DNA of 64,000 nt, taken from positions 10,664,001-10,728,000 of the forward strand of contig NC_071331.1 in NCBI RefSeq assembly GCF_010183535.1. The letters run 5' to 3'. Position numbers and translations under genes: made by a program. Positions 22,045-31,714 of the stretch are shown here, one piece after another (within the stretch, counting starts at the first letter, position 1; the number at the start of each line of letters is the position of its first letter). The notes under the pieces are model-generated. The model saw only the letters and a program-made list of their open reading frames with translations, ran no database searches and was not told the DNA's origin. Source of the DNA: Caenorhabditis remanei (taxonomy: Eukaryota > Nematoda > Chromadorea > Rhabditida > Rhabditidae).

Positions 22045-23465
22045 TCATCCAATTGTTATCGATTCGTCATTTGAAATTCGACTCCTCTTGCAACATTTTA
22101 GTTTGAACGCATCTGTTAAAGTTTCACACATCGTATAATCAGTTTTCCTTAAAAGTTCCAAACCTATTATGGGATTTCTGTAATAGTCGATAAAATAGAG
22201 AATCGGAAGTGGATCAACTGCTGGATACATTGCAAATGTCAAAGTGATAAATGACGATAAAAGTTGACAATCAATTTCAAACATCGGGAGAGAGAACAGC
22301 AGTCCGAATGGGATGAATAGAAATATCATGGGAAGGACTGTCTGAAAGCATTAGTTAATTGATAATGGTTTTCAAGTTGAGAACATCAGGAAACATTAAA
22401 AAACTATTATGTTCCAAGCGGAACCAACCTGTGCCACCAGAGCTTTATACAACTGCATTTGCAGATTTTTTGAATATTCCGACTCCCCATGATCCAATAA
22501 TCCTCTCACAATTTTCCAGCTTCTGAATCCGAACACTATGATAACAGTGAAAGGAATTGTCATGAGAATAGAAAAGAGACCGAATCCAAGGAACGTTCTC
22601 CAATTAAAAATTCGTAGGCCTGTTTTGTCGATTGGGTAGAAAATTCCCGAAATGAACACAATATCTTCCATGTCAGAATTGAATGTTTGTTTCACAGAGT
22701 TTCTGAAAGACTAAAAAAATGTATAGTTTTCGAGAGATTATATTGGAATTGGTACGTTAATGACTACATTATTAGCAAAGAAAAATCATATCACAGAAAG
22801 TTTCTGTCAGAAACAGAAAATTTATCGCACACCTGATGTAGTCTGCCTCAATCTTGGTCTGTGTATACACTTCCGAGGTGATTAGGAGCCAGGCTGCACC
22901 ACAGACAATTGGAATGAGGAACCAGATGATCAAATTGTTTCCTTGGAAGTACCGTACCCTTCCCTTCCTACAAATGTTTCTTCTTTTGACTCAATTATCA
23001 AGTTTACAAACCTTTCCAAAGCAAAAAGTCTATAAATGAAATGGATAGCAATACAATAAATTACTACTCCAAAGCATCCACAAATACAATCTAAATTTTC
23101 ACATTTTCAGTTTGTACGTTACTGAAGTATTTCTCACAAATTGACCCCTTTGCAATCCATGGATCCATATTCCGTCGCTTCACTTCAACAACCAAAATGT
23201 AAGCGCTTTTGTAAGTTTGAAAATTCTGGAATTTTAATTTTGATTTGATTATTACTAATTTTGCTACCGGCTGAACAATAATATCCAGAATACTAAAAAC
23301 AATTGAGACACAACAAAAATAAATCATCAAATGACGATAAGTGCCCATATTAATCGGTGACTTTTTGATGATAAGGTAGATCAAAATGGAGTTTACGAAT
23401 AGGGAGAAAACTACGCAAGTTAGTTGGATAGATCGCTTTAAAAGACGGAAAGTTTCAAGCTCCAT
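22045..23465 (-). CDS. str-type chemoreceptor GPCR, gene E
   Basis: Complete Str-family receptor just right of the retrotransposon. Six exons: 23465-23268, 23225-23138, 23090-23012, 22967-22833, 22702-22429 and 22341-22045, total 1071 bases, 356 residues. Exon 1 has MELETFRLLKRSIQL and MGTYRHLMIYFCC. Exon 5 has FYPIDKTG and FGFRSWKIVRGLLDHGESEY, and ends KNLQMQLYKALVAQ. Exon 6 holds YPAVDPLPILYFIDYYR and continues without the last intron seen in B-D into the tail (FKLKCCKRSR). It is a recent tandem duplicate of gene F. A variant piRNA unit sits in its intron 4. Confidence 0.9.
22751..22771 (-). ncRNA. candidate 21U-RNA (variant core)
   Basis: Minus-strand core CTGTTTCT at 22816-22809; TAAT gives the first U at 22771, 38 bases after the core. 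It lies in an intron of chemoreceptor gene E, same strand. Confidence 0.4.
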
Positions 23466-23529
23466 ATTGATTTCTTTAAAGAAGGAAGCGGTTTTCCAGT
23501 TGCAGACTGAAAAAATAATGTTGTCGGTT

Positions 23530-23580
23530 TTTCAAATATGATCAGAAGCAAAGAAGCGTGTATAATCAGAAAATGACTAA
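23530..23580 (-). promoter_or_regulatory. conserved upstream element of gene E
   Basis: AGAAGCAAAGAAGCGTGTAT followed by AATCAG (plus-strand view, about 23550-23575) has a close match upstream of gene F (25405-25435, AGAAGCAAGAAAGCGTATAT, then AATCAG). Both lie about 100-130 bases upstream of the ATG. The TATA-like core suggests a basal promoter kept after duplication. Confidence 0.45.
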
Positions 23581-23852
23581 AATTTTGATTTTTTGGTTCT
23601 TCGGTATTTTTTCACACGCGTTTTTCTCTTACAAATATGTGCGTTATGACTACGCAATAACAATCTGGAAGAAAAGACCAATGAAATACTGAACTCGTTT
23701 ACCACATTAAAAATGTTAAAATTTTTCAGAATTAATATAAAATTATTGTCAATATGACATCATTGTCTCCAACTCATCCAATTGTTATCGATTCGTCATT
23801 TGAAATTCGGTTCCCCTTGCAACATTTTAGTTGGAAGGCATCTGTTAAAGTT

Positions 23853-25305
23853 TCACGCATTGTCATCAGTTTTCCTTGAATGTTCCAAACCTATTAAGGG
23901 AATTCTGTAATAGTCGATAAAATATAGAAGCGGTAGTGGATCAACTGCAGGATACATAGCAAATATTAAAGTGATAAATGACGATAAAAGTTGACAATCA
24001 ATTTCAAACATCGGGAGGGAGAACAGCAGTCCGAATGGGATGAATAGAAATATCATGGGAAGTATTGTCTGCAATATAATGGATAAAGTGCATTAGTTAA
24101 TTGATTATGGTTTTCAAGTTGAGAACATCAGGAAACATTAAAAAACTATTATGTTCCAAGCGGAACCAACCTGTGCCACCAAAGCTTTATACAACTGCAT
24201 TTGCAGATTTTTCGAATACTCTGACTCTCCATGATCCAATAATCCTCTCACAATTTTCCAACTTCTGAATCCGAACACTATGATAACAGTGAAAGGAATT
24301 GTCATAAGAACTGAATAGAGACCAAATCCTATAAAAGATCTCCAATTTATTAGTCGTTGACCTGTTTGGTCGATTGGGTAAAAGATTCCAGAAACGAATA
24401 CAATTTCGTGCATGTCGGCACTGAATGTTTGTTTCACGATGTTTCTGGAAACAGTGGTGGTTTTGAAAGACAGTGTGTTTGAAATTGTTCGTGAGTATTA
24501 AAAAACTGAAAGACACAGGATAACTAAGCGTGTATACTTATCACAAAAAATACTAAATAATGATTTCAAATTGGGTAGAATACTGTTGGAATTTCATACG
24601 CACGAATCAAGTTAAAAAATAATTTCACTGTAACACTAAAAAAGATGGCTCACCTAATATAATCTATCTCAATACTGGTCTGTGTAAACACCTCCGCAGT
24701 GATCAGAAACCACATCGCCCCACTGAATATGGGAATCAGAAACCAGATGATCAAGTTGAACCCTTGGAAGTATCGAACTCTTCCTTTTCTGTAAAAATAT
24801 ACATTCAGGAGGAACGTTTTGTTTCTACGAATACCTTTCCAAGGCAAAAAATCTGTAAATAAAATGAATAGCAATACAGTAATGAGCCACACCAAAGCAA
24901 CCACAAAGGCAGTCTGCAAGCATTTTTTGGTAAAAGTAGTGCACAATCATAACAACTAAACACGGTAACTTACAGACAGAAACCTTCGCAATCCATGGAT
25001 CCATATTTCTTCGTTGTACTTCAACGACCATGAAGAATGCACTTTTGTAGGTTTGAACATTCTGGAATTTTCGGATTTAATTTAAATTTATGCTTGTAAA
25101 TTTATACCGGCTGAACAATAATATCCAGAATACTGAAAACAATTGAGACACAGCAAAAATAAATCATCAAATGGCGATAAGTGCCCATATTGGTCGGTGA
25201 CTTTTTGATGATTAGGTAAATCAAAATGGAATTTACGAATAGGGAGAAAACAACGCAAGTCAGTTGGATAGATCGCTTTAATAGACGGAATGTTTCAAGC
25301 TCCAT
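23853..25305 (-). CDS. str-type chemoreceptor GPCR, gene F, frameshifted tail
   Basis: Str-family receptor, duplicate of gene E. Six exons: 25305-25108, 25061-24974, 24913-24835, 24788-24654, 24444-24171 and 24068-23853, total 990 bases, 329 residues. Exons 1-5 match gene E in length exactly. Exon 6 keeps YPAVDPLPLLYFIDYYR but stops at LEHSRKTDDNA. Compared with gene E, two bases are missing around 23860, so the remaining tail (LTDAF.LKCCK...) lies in another frame. All seven membrane segments remain, so the receptor may still fold, but it has lost about 27 C-terminal residues. Confidence 0.85.
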
Positions 25306-25399
25306 ATTGATTTCTTCAGAAAAGAAAGCTGTTTTTAGTTGTAGACTGAAAGAAGCATTTAGAAGAAGAAGCTAGAAGAAGAATGTTGTCTTTTTTCAT

Positions 25400-25440
25400 G
25401 TCTGATTAGAAGCAAGAAAGCGTATATAATCAGGAAAAAA
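25400..25440 (-). promoter_or_regulatory. conserved upstream element of gene F
   Basis: Partner of the element at 23530-23580: GAAGCAAGAAAGCGTATATA then ATCAG in plus-strand view, about 100 bases upstream of the gene F start. On the coding strand it reads CTGATTATATACGC, a possible TATA region. Confidence 0.45.
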
Positions 25441-25775
25441 GCCTTCTGACTTTAGGTTATTCGTGATTTTTTCTCACGCTTTTTTTCTACCGGAAGTACA
25501 TCTTAATTACTCTATGGGAATGTCTGGTTGAAAACAATCGGTCCGATTAATCCAAAGTTGAGAACATAGTCTCACATGCGAAGCAATTAGTTGTCTCCGT
25601 GGTTGGGAAAAATTATTATAGAGAAACAGTGAATACGATCAGTGTTGGGATACTGGGACGGTATTTGATTTGAATATGTATGAAACCAAATGAACTCAAA
25701 AACATTTTTATGACGGATTTTGCAAACTCGGCAAAAAAATTCATTGTCGAATGTTTTAAAACAAGAAAACAATGT

Positions 25776-26276
25776 TTAAAAAAATTTATTTCCCGTTGGT
25801 CGTTCTGGCCCCAGAATAGCCATTTGGTCCCTCATCATCTCCTCCTGGTCCACAATTTGAACAACAATGTTTTCTCCGTTTCTTCCAGTATCCGCATTGT
25901 TCTCATCGTTTTCGAAGGCTACTCTGGGTTGCTTCTTTAGTTGTTGTCTTTTGAAAACATTTGTAGTCTTCCTTACTCTTCCAATTGCTCCAGTCTTCTT
26001 AATACACACCCTAACAGCGATTTCGACCACCATATTCTCTTTCTTTGGGCCTTTTTCCATGAAGCCGTTACCGGCGCTGCACAGACAAATTTGGCTGTTT
26101 ATCCTGAAAAACATCAAATAAAAAATTATAAACACAAAAAACATTCTTACGGATTATAATCAAAATTGTATCCAACGGTGAGTTCCTCGCCAATTCCAAT
26201 GTTTCGGGCAACAAAATAGCCAATCACGTTTTTATGCGGACAATAAGAAGGAAAAAAATCAATAATTCTCAAATAA
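25776..26276 (-). pseudogene. SET-domain protein, C-terminal fragment
   Basis: Two joined exons (about 26276-26151 and 26103-25776, 47-base intron) encode the end of a SET domain and a tail. VIGYFVARNIGIGEELTVGY fits the last SET block (GEEL.. .Y binds the methyl donor and substrate lysine). CLCSAGNGFM after the intron fits a post-SET zinc motif, but the usual third Cys is not there. A Lys/Glu/Asn-rich tail of about 100 residues follows. I could not find the NHSC block or any earlier SET exon to the right, where the frame meets a stop at a TAG near 26277. It is probably a fragment of a histone-methyltransferase-like gene, or a gene with a distant start. Confidence 0.45.
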
Positions 26277-26279
26277 TCA

Positions 26280-26811
26280 AAATACAAGGAGGACTACCAT
26301 TCCGTTAGGCAGTCTCAGGGAAAATTAGTAAAACGTGACTGTCCTGGTCTTACGTTGAACACAAACGCAGGCAACGACGCGCGTTCGTTGCGAGACCTTT
26401 CTTTACATAGCTGTCCTGGAGGCGGTCATCTCTTATAGAGGTAGATACCGCAACGCAGCAGCAGCGATGCGGTGCGGTTGGGCATTCGTTACGTCTTGTT
26501 GTTGTTATAAAAAGTCACAATTATAAACATCTGAATTCATAAAAAGGTGCGCCTTGATGTGACGAGTTCAAACGTGTATGCATTTCTGAAATTGGGCCAC
26601 GTAGAAATTAGTTACGATGTGTTATATAAAAAGTCTCTATGTATTATGAATATCTGAATCCATAGGTAAGATGAAACATTCAAATCGGGGAATACCTAAA
26701 ATTTCGCAAGTATGATCTGCATATTCCCCAGAAGGCCGACGGTTCGACCCCGCTCGAGATAATTTGTGTTTCTGGAAAACTGTTATAGAAACGCAAAAGA
26801 ATTCAGAAAGT
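26280..26811. other. intergenic, no gene seen
   Basis: Holds no supported exon or RNA gene. A GGTTCGACCCCG string near 26740 recalls a tRNA T-arm, but no cloverleaf can be built around it. The 3' end of the secreted-protein gene (stop at 26812) borders this stretch. Confidence 0.4.
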
Positions 26812-27661
26812 TCACTTTTTATCTTCCAACAACTTCATTGCAATATCATCTTTTTTCTTTTCAGCCGGCGACTTTTCTGTTTGACCATCACTTTCATAAC
26901 TGACGCCTTCTTTCGTTTTCACTGATGGAATGTTCTCAATTGTGTCATCACTTTTATCATTGATTTCTACCGTTTTCGGTTCTGTTTTCTGACTTTTCAA
27001 GGGTTCCAGCTCATGACAAGTGGCAACGGTGTCTGTAGACTTTGAGGGGACTGTCATGACAGATGGATGTTTTGGAGTGGGAGCTTTTGGATGGGATTTA
27101 TCGTGGACACCGGCGTATGAAGATTTCGGATGCTCTTGGTTTGGTGGATGGAGGTTTTTCGCTAGAATTTAATGATAAGACTTCAAGAGATCTCACGTTA
27201 TGGTTACCAGTATTCAAAACTATAGAGTGATTCTTTGCAGTATGTATTTCTGACTTCTTCACATCTGATTTGACAGGAGTTTTATTTTCTTTTGAAGAAA
27301 TTTTCAATGGAACAGGAGACTGTTGGGTGGTGGACACTGGTGTTTTTGAAGTCGGAGGGGTCTCACTGTGAAATATTTCTGTTTCGGATAAGACATGAAT
27401 TTTTGAAGTTTTTGATAAGTTATTATTGAACAGTTTATCGAATGCTAACTAATGCAAATCATACTTACTCGGCACTCTGTTTACGACTTTTCACCGGTTT
27501 GGTAACGTCTTCTCCCGAAGTTTCAATTGAATTGATCTAAAATTTTTATTACCAAAATGCAGCAAAATCAAGCTTACCGAAGGTTTTGTTGAAGCTTTAG
27601 AAGAGCACATGCTGAGGAGAATTGTGATTGTTTGAAGAATAAATAATGCTAGAAGTAACAT
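26812..27661 (-). CDS. secreted Lys/Ser/Thr/Pro-rich protein, new gene
   Basis: Four exons with good borders: 27661-27578, 27536-27469, 27365-27208 and 27161-26812, total 660 bases, 219 residues. Residues 1-23 (MLLLALFILQTITILLSMCS and on) are a clear signal peptide. I chose this ATG over one 21 bases upstream because the hydrophobic run starts here and TTTCCAG before it could be a spliced-leader acceptor. The rest is polar and unstructured, rich in K, S, T, P, E, with SPVPLKISSKENKTPVKSDV and HPKAPTPKHPSV stretches, and ends KLLEDKK. No known domain. Intron 2 carries a variant piRNA unit on the opposite strand. Function unknown; an extracellular or cuticle-associated role would be a guess. 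Confidence 0.72.
27424..27444 (+). ncRNA. candidate 21U-RNA (variant core)
   Basis: Core CTGTTTCG at 27379-27386; TATT puts the first U 38 bases after the core. It lies in intron 2 of the secreted-protein gene, opposite strand. Confidence 0.45.
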
Positions 27662-27854
27662 TTTGCTGGAAACAAACATCATGCAGTCTCAAAATTCTAA
27701 TAGCTGACTTACACACGGAACAGACTTATGGAATCAGTGAAACCGTTCTAAATTAACTTTGGGAAGATTACATGAGAAAAATGATAAGAATCATAAAGTG
27801 TTAGTGGAACAGAAAAAACCACGTCGCCAGAAAATCTAGTGCACGGGAAAACAT

Positions 27855-27875
27855 AACTCTATACATACACGCCAA
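27855..27875 (-). ncRNA. candidate 21U-RNA (variant core)
   Basis: Minus-strand core CTGTTTCT at 27920-27913; TATT gives the first U at 27875, 38 bases after the core. It sits between the secreted-protein gene and the phosphatase. Confidence 0.45.
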
Positions 27876-28206
27876 ATAGAAATTGAACCAAAAAAGCATT
27901 TCTCAAAATGAAAGAAACAGGTAGATGTGATTTCCGATAGTCTCGCCTATATTCGCCTGTTCCAGAATCAAAATCAACATATGATCTGTCAAAAACTGAT
28001 CCGAAATGTGCCGAGTGGATGGATGATTGTATCAAAAGACTTTATAGTGAGTTCCCGTTCCAGAGTGGAGATTATGAAGATTTGAGTTTTTGAGAAATTG
28101 CTGAGATGCTTCGTGAAATCATCGCAAGTTATTCATATGATATAAACTCTCATAGTAGTTATAGGTTGGGTTTACCTGTGTCTGGAAACAGAGAAAACTC
28201 ATATTC

Positions 28207-28295
28207 TTTAAAGGGAACTGCGCTATTCTAGAAATGTCAATTTTTACATGAATCCACGTATAAAAGTGCGGCACGAAAATCGCAGTCCCCCTTTA
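28207..28295. mobile_element. short inverted-repeat element (about 85 bases)
   Basis: TTTAAAGGGAACTGCG (28207 on) is matched in inverted form by CGCAGTCCCCCTTTAA (ending 28295). It shares TTAA with the next element to the right, so one inserted beside the other. Confidence 0.5.
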
Positions 28296-29110
28296 AAGGA
28301 GGACTGAAGTCATATTTTTTTATTTCAGATTCTCATACTTCAGAAAATTCTGAGCAACTTTCATCATTGGAGCATAGGCTAAAAATCGCTCTAAACACCC
28401 AAAATTCACGTTTTCCCGGCTCGAATTGAGCTTTCGTGGAAGAGTTTTCCCACGCGAATTTTTGCTCCCGTGTAGTCCTCTCGGACAAAATTACCGTAAA
28501 TACTGTATTATAACGGCATGCCGTTATATTTTTCAACTGCCTCCCAGAGAAATTTTGAGGTTTTAAAAATTTATTAAAATTTACCAGAAAAACTTTTTTT
28601 GGGAGTTCTATCGGCTGATCAAGACGTTATCAATCACGCTCCTTCTAGCCAGAAACAAGAAAAAACACCGGTATATTGATATTCATGAATTCTGAGTATT
28701 GATGGGGTGCCGTTATAATACAGGTGCCGTTATATTACAGGTGCCGTTATAATACAGTATTTACGGTATTTCTTTTAATTTCTCGATTTCTCGTTTTCTT
28801 GCTTTTTCAACGAAATTTCGTGTTATTTCTTCTTTTTTACGATATAAATTGAAAAAAACACGAAATTTCGTTGAAAAAAGCAAGAAAACGAGAAATCGAG
28901 AAATTAAAAGAAATAATTTTGTCCGAGAGGGCTACACGGGAGCAAAAATTCGCGTGGGAAAACTCTTCCACGAAAGCTCAATTTGAGCCGGGAAAACGTG
29001 AATTTTGGGTGTTTAGAGCGATTTTTAGCCTATGCTCCAATGATGAAAGTTGCTCAGAATTTTCTGAAGTATCAGAATCTGAAATAAAAAAATATGACTT
29101 CAGTCCTCCT
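28296..29110. mobile_element. palindromic TTAA element, copy 1, interrupted
   Basis: Near-perfect inverted repeat starting AGGAGGACTGAAGTCATA and ending with its complement, flanked by TTAA on both sides (28292-28295 and 29111-29114). Without the 275 bases at 28494-28768 its length is 540 bases, exactly that of copy 2 (31945-32484). A TTAA target duplication points to a piggyBac-type or similar transposase in trans. Repbase lists Caenorhabditis palindromes of this type (PALTTTAA); membership is inferred. It sits in intron 1 of the phosphatase. Confidence 0.8.
28494..28766. mobile_element. TA-flanked MITE nested in copy 1
   Basis: 273-base element with inverted ends CCGTAAATACTGTATTATAA and duplicated TA (28492-28493, 28767-28768). 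Copy 2 of the host element has the uninterrupted site (AAAATTATTTC), so the insertion and its TA duplication are read directly. Near the right end TGCCGTTATAATACAG occurs three times in tandem. A TA duplication suggests Tc1/mariner-type mobilisation. Confidence 0.8.
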
Positions 29111-31218
29111 TTAATACGGAAAATTTAACAAGATTTTGGAACAGTGAGATTTGTGGAAAGTAGGTCATGGTTAGTGCCGTTATGAACCACTCACAACTTC
29201 GGTAGGGACCTTTTAAGAAAACTGGGCCCAGGCAGATATTTTGACCGTAGTCACCATTTTTAGCCAACTCTGGTATAAGCTGATAAGGATTCATAAAGTA
29301 CCTATACGCTATCCAAAGTAGACCGCTGTAATTCCAATAAATAATCTGAAGTTCTTGAAACATGAATTTTTGACATATTCTAAACTTCTTTTGTTTTCAG
29401 ACCTCAAAGTGTCCCCCGAGAATTCCATTGCCTCAATCATGTCAATCGACGAAATCACGGCAATTCTCCGATTAATTGAACCAATTCTCATGGAAGAAAA
29501 TAGTCTTCTGGAAGTGCAAGCACCGATTAAAATTATCGGAGATCTACACGCAGATTTTGATAACTTGATGAGACTTTTCGGTTTGATCGGAAAAGTTCCA
29601 AAGGAGAAATTGTTGTTTTTGGGAAATTATGTGGATATGGGAATGGATGGAATTGAAGTGACACTGATGTTGTTTTGTCTCAAAATTCGATATAGAGATC
29701 GCATTTTTCTGTTGAGAGGGAACCATGAGACACCGGGTGTTAATAAGGTGAGGTTTTGTAATAATTCACGGTTCCAGAATTTCCTCAACCTTTTGAACTC
29801 AATTTTCTCAAATTCCTCTCTTAAATCTACGGCTTCTATGCTGAATGTGACTACAAGTACGGTGTCGGTGTCTGGTGGGATTTCCAGTGTTGCTTCAATA
29901 GACTCCCGATGGCTTGTCTCATTTCACAAAAAGTACTTTGCATGCATGGAGGATTGTCACCTGAACTCACGACTCTCAACAAGATTCGATCGATTGAAAG
30001 GCCGAATGAACCGATTTCGAGTGGGTTGGAGATGGATTTGTTATGGGCGGATCCGACGAATCGAGGAGATGGATGGTTTCAATCTTATCGAGGTAGCTCT
30101 ATGAAACGAACGAACGATCACAACAAGAATTTAAAAACTTATGACGCAGTAGAAACAGCAAAAATTATTAACTAGCTGTGGCAGCAGCGTTGAGCTGAAT
30201 ATGTTTATGGACACTCAGATTATTCTGTTTAACATTCCGCTGGCAGATCACTGAGGTTGATTGGCTCCGGGGACATTTTGACACTGATGAGTTGGCGATA
30301 CGCAATCGTCTGGTTTGATGAATATTCTGACACAGTTTCATCTAAATGATGAAACTTGCACGCCGGTGACTAGATCACTTCACATTGCGTGTTTACCGAT
30401 ATGTGCTGAGCTGTATTTTCAAGCTGGCTGAAATTAGTGTGAGTAGCAAACTGCTTTAAAACTAAAAACTTTGAATACACACCTATCAAAATTTCATCAG
30501 ATTTTTGAAGCTGGCTAAAGAACTGGTATAAGCTCATTTTGTCCCATTAGAATTGCTTCACGCTCCCACCTCCCTTGAATTAAGACACTAACTTCCCAAC
30601 AGAATAACGTAGAATCTCCTTTATTCACAAAATCTCACATTTCCAGGAATCAGCTATCTATTTGGAAAACAAGTGGTCGAACAAGCGTGCAAAAGACTGA
30701 AAATCACTCTCATCATCCGTTCTCACATGGTAATTTCTGATGGGTTTGAAGTGATGACTGGACGACGTCTGATTACCGTATTCTCGGCGTCGAACTATGC
30801 TGGAACTGTCCATAACTCGGCAGCTGTTCTTTGTGTCAATGAGAAATTGGGGGTGAGCTTTTATTGACCTATTCACAAGGTAGCAAAATAAGCAAAAAAC
30901 TATTTGTTTTTCGCTACCTTGTGAATAGGTCAGTTACAATGAATGCATAAAAAATTGTTTGCAATAATTTTCCCAAACGACTAGTCCTAAAATATTCTCG
31001 CTGAAACAGATTTGTATTTTCAGGTAACCCATCAGAAGCTGACACCGATCTCTTCCCTTTCACACCCTTCACAAGTTACTCTGCCAACTACTCCTCTCAC
31101 TGCTGACCTGGACTCTGCCATCGCTAATTATGATATGAAAATTGTGAAGAGATTCGTGAAATTTTAATTTTGATCTGAATCTGTATAAATGAATGTCTCT
31201 GAAAATGCCAAAAGGAGT

Positions 31219-31290
31219 TGCCTGCTGCTGGAATCGAACCAGCGTCGCCACGGCCACAACGTGGAGTACTAACCACTATACTAAGCAGGC
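31219..31290 (-). tRNA. tRNA-His (GTG)
   Basis: 72 bases on the minus strand. Acceptor GCCTGCT pairs with AGCAGGC, discriminator A. D-arm TAGTATAGTGGTTAGTA. Anticodon stem CCACG/CGTGG with loop TTGTGGC, anticodon GTG. T-arm GCTGG TTCGATT CCAGC. No intron. All invariant positions of the T-loop are present. It starts 52 bases after the phosphatase stop. Confidence 0.95.
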
Positions 31291-31714
31291 CGAGAGAGAT
31301 GGGAAAGAAATGCGTTGACATTGTTGAGGGTAGACGAGGGAGGGAGGAGAGATAGGGGAGAGAGGGGAAAGGGCAACACGGGAAGACACAGAGAGTCGGG
31401 GGGCAAGATGCATCTTTTTTTTAGCTGAAAAATAAGAACCGGTTGAAAATTCAACAGGCTCTTGTATTTTTGGAAAAATTAATTTGTTGATACGTCCACC
31501 ATGCTATTTAGTAAATAGTATTACATTTACTGCTTTTACAGTAAATCTACACAGAAAATGATTCAGTGAAACAGTAAACAATTTTCAAAGTTGTTTTTCA
31601 CGACAAGTGCACATTCCACTGAAATTTAGGTATTCCTGCAGCGATATTATATTTTTGTAAAGAGACCAACTCGATTTCCAGGAACCCTTTATTAAAGCCT
31701 AATAGAAATATTAA

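Larger units (their letters stand above)
28019..31167 (+). pseudogene. PP1-like serine/threonine phosphatase, probably inactive
   Basis: Five exons: 28019-28046, 29401-29747, 29825-30092, 30647-30852 and 31024-31167, 993 bases (330 residues) if joined. Family blocks are in order: GDLHAD (GDIHGQ in PP1), GNYVDMG (GDYVDRG), RGNHE, CMHGGLSPEL, LLWADP, RSHMV and TVFSASNYAG, then a private tail. Two active-site residues differ: the metal-binding Asp of GDYVDRG is Asn and the phosphate-binding Arg is Met. Exon 3 begins at IYGFYAEC, but the bases before it are CTCTTAA, not AG, so its acceptor looks lost; the next AG upstream would shift the frame. Intron 1 holds nested inverted-repeat elements. It belongs to the fast-evolving nematode PP1-like group. 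Confidence 0.75.

Noticed and set aside
26720..26760. tRNA-like string GGTTCGACCCCG
   Set aside because: No acceptor, D or anticodon stems can be formed around it, and the T-stem pairs only three bases.
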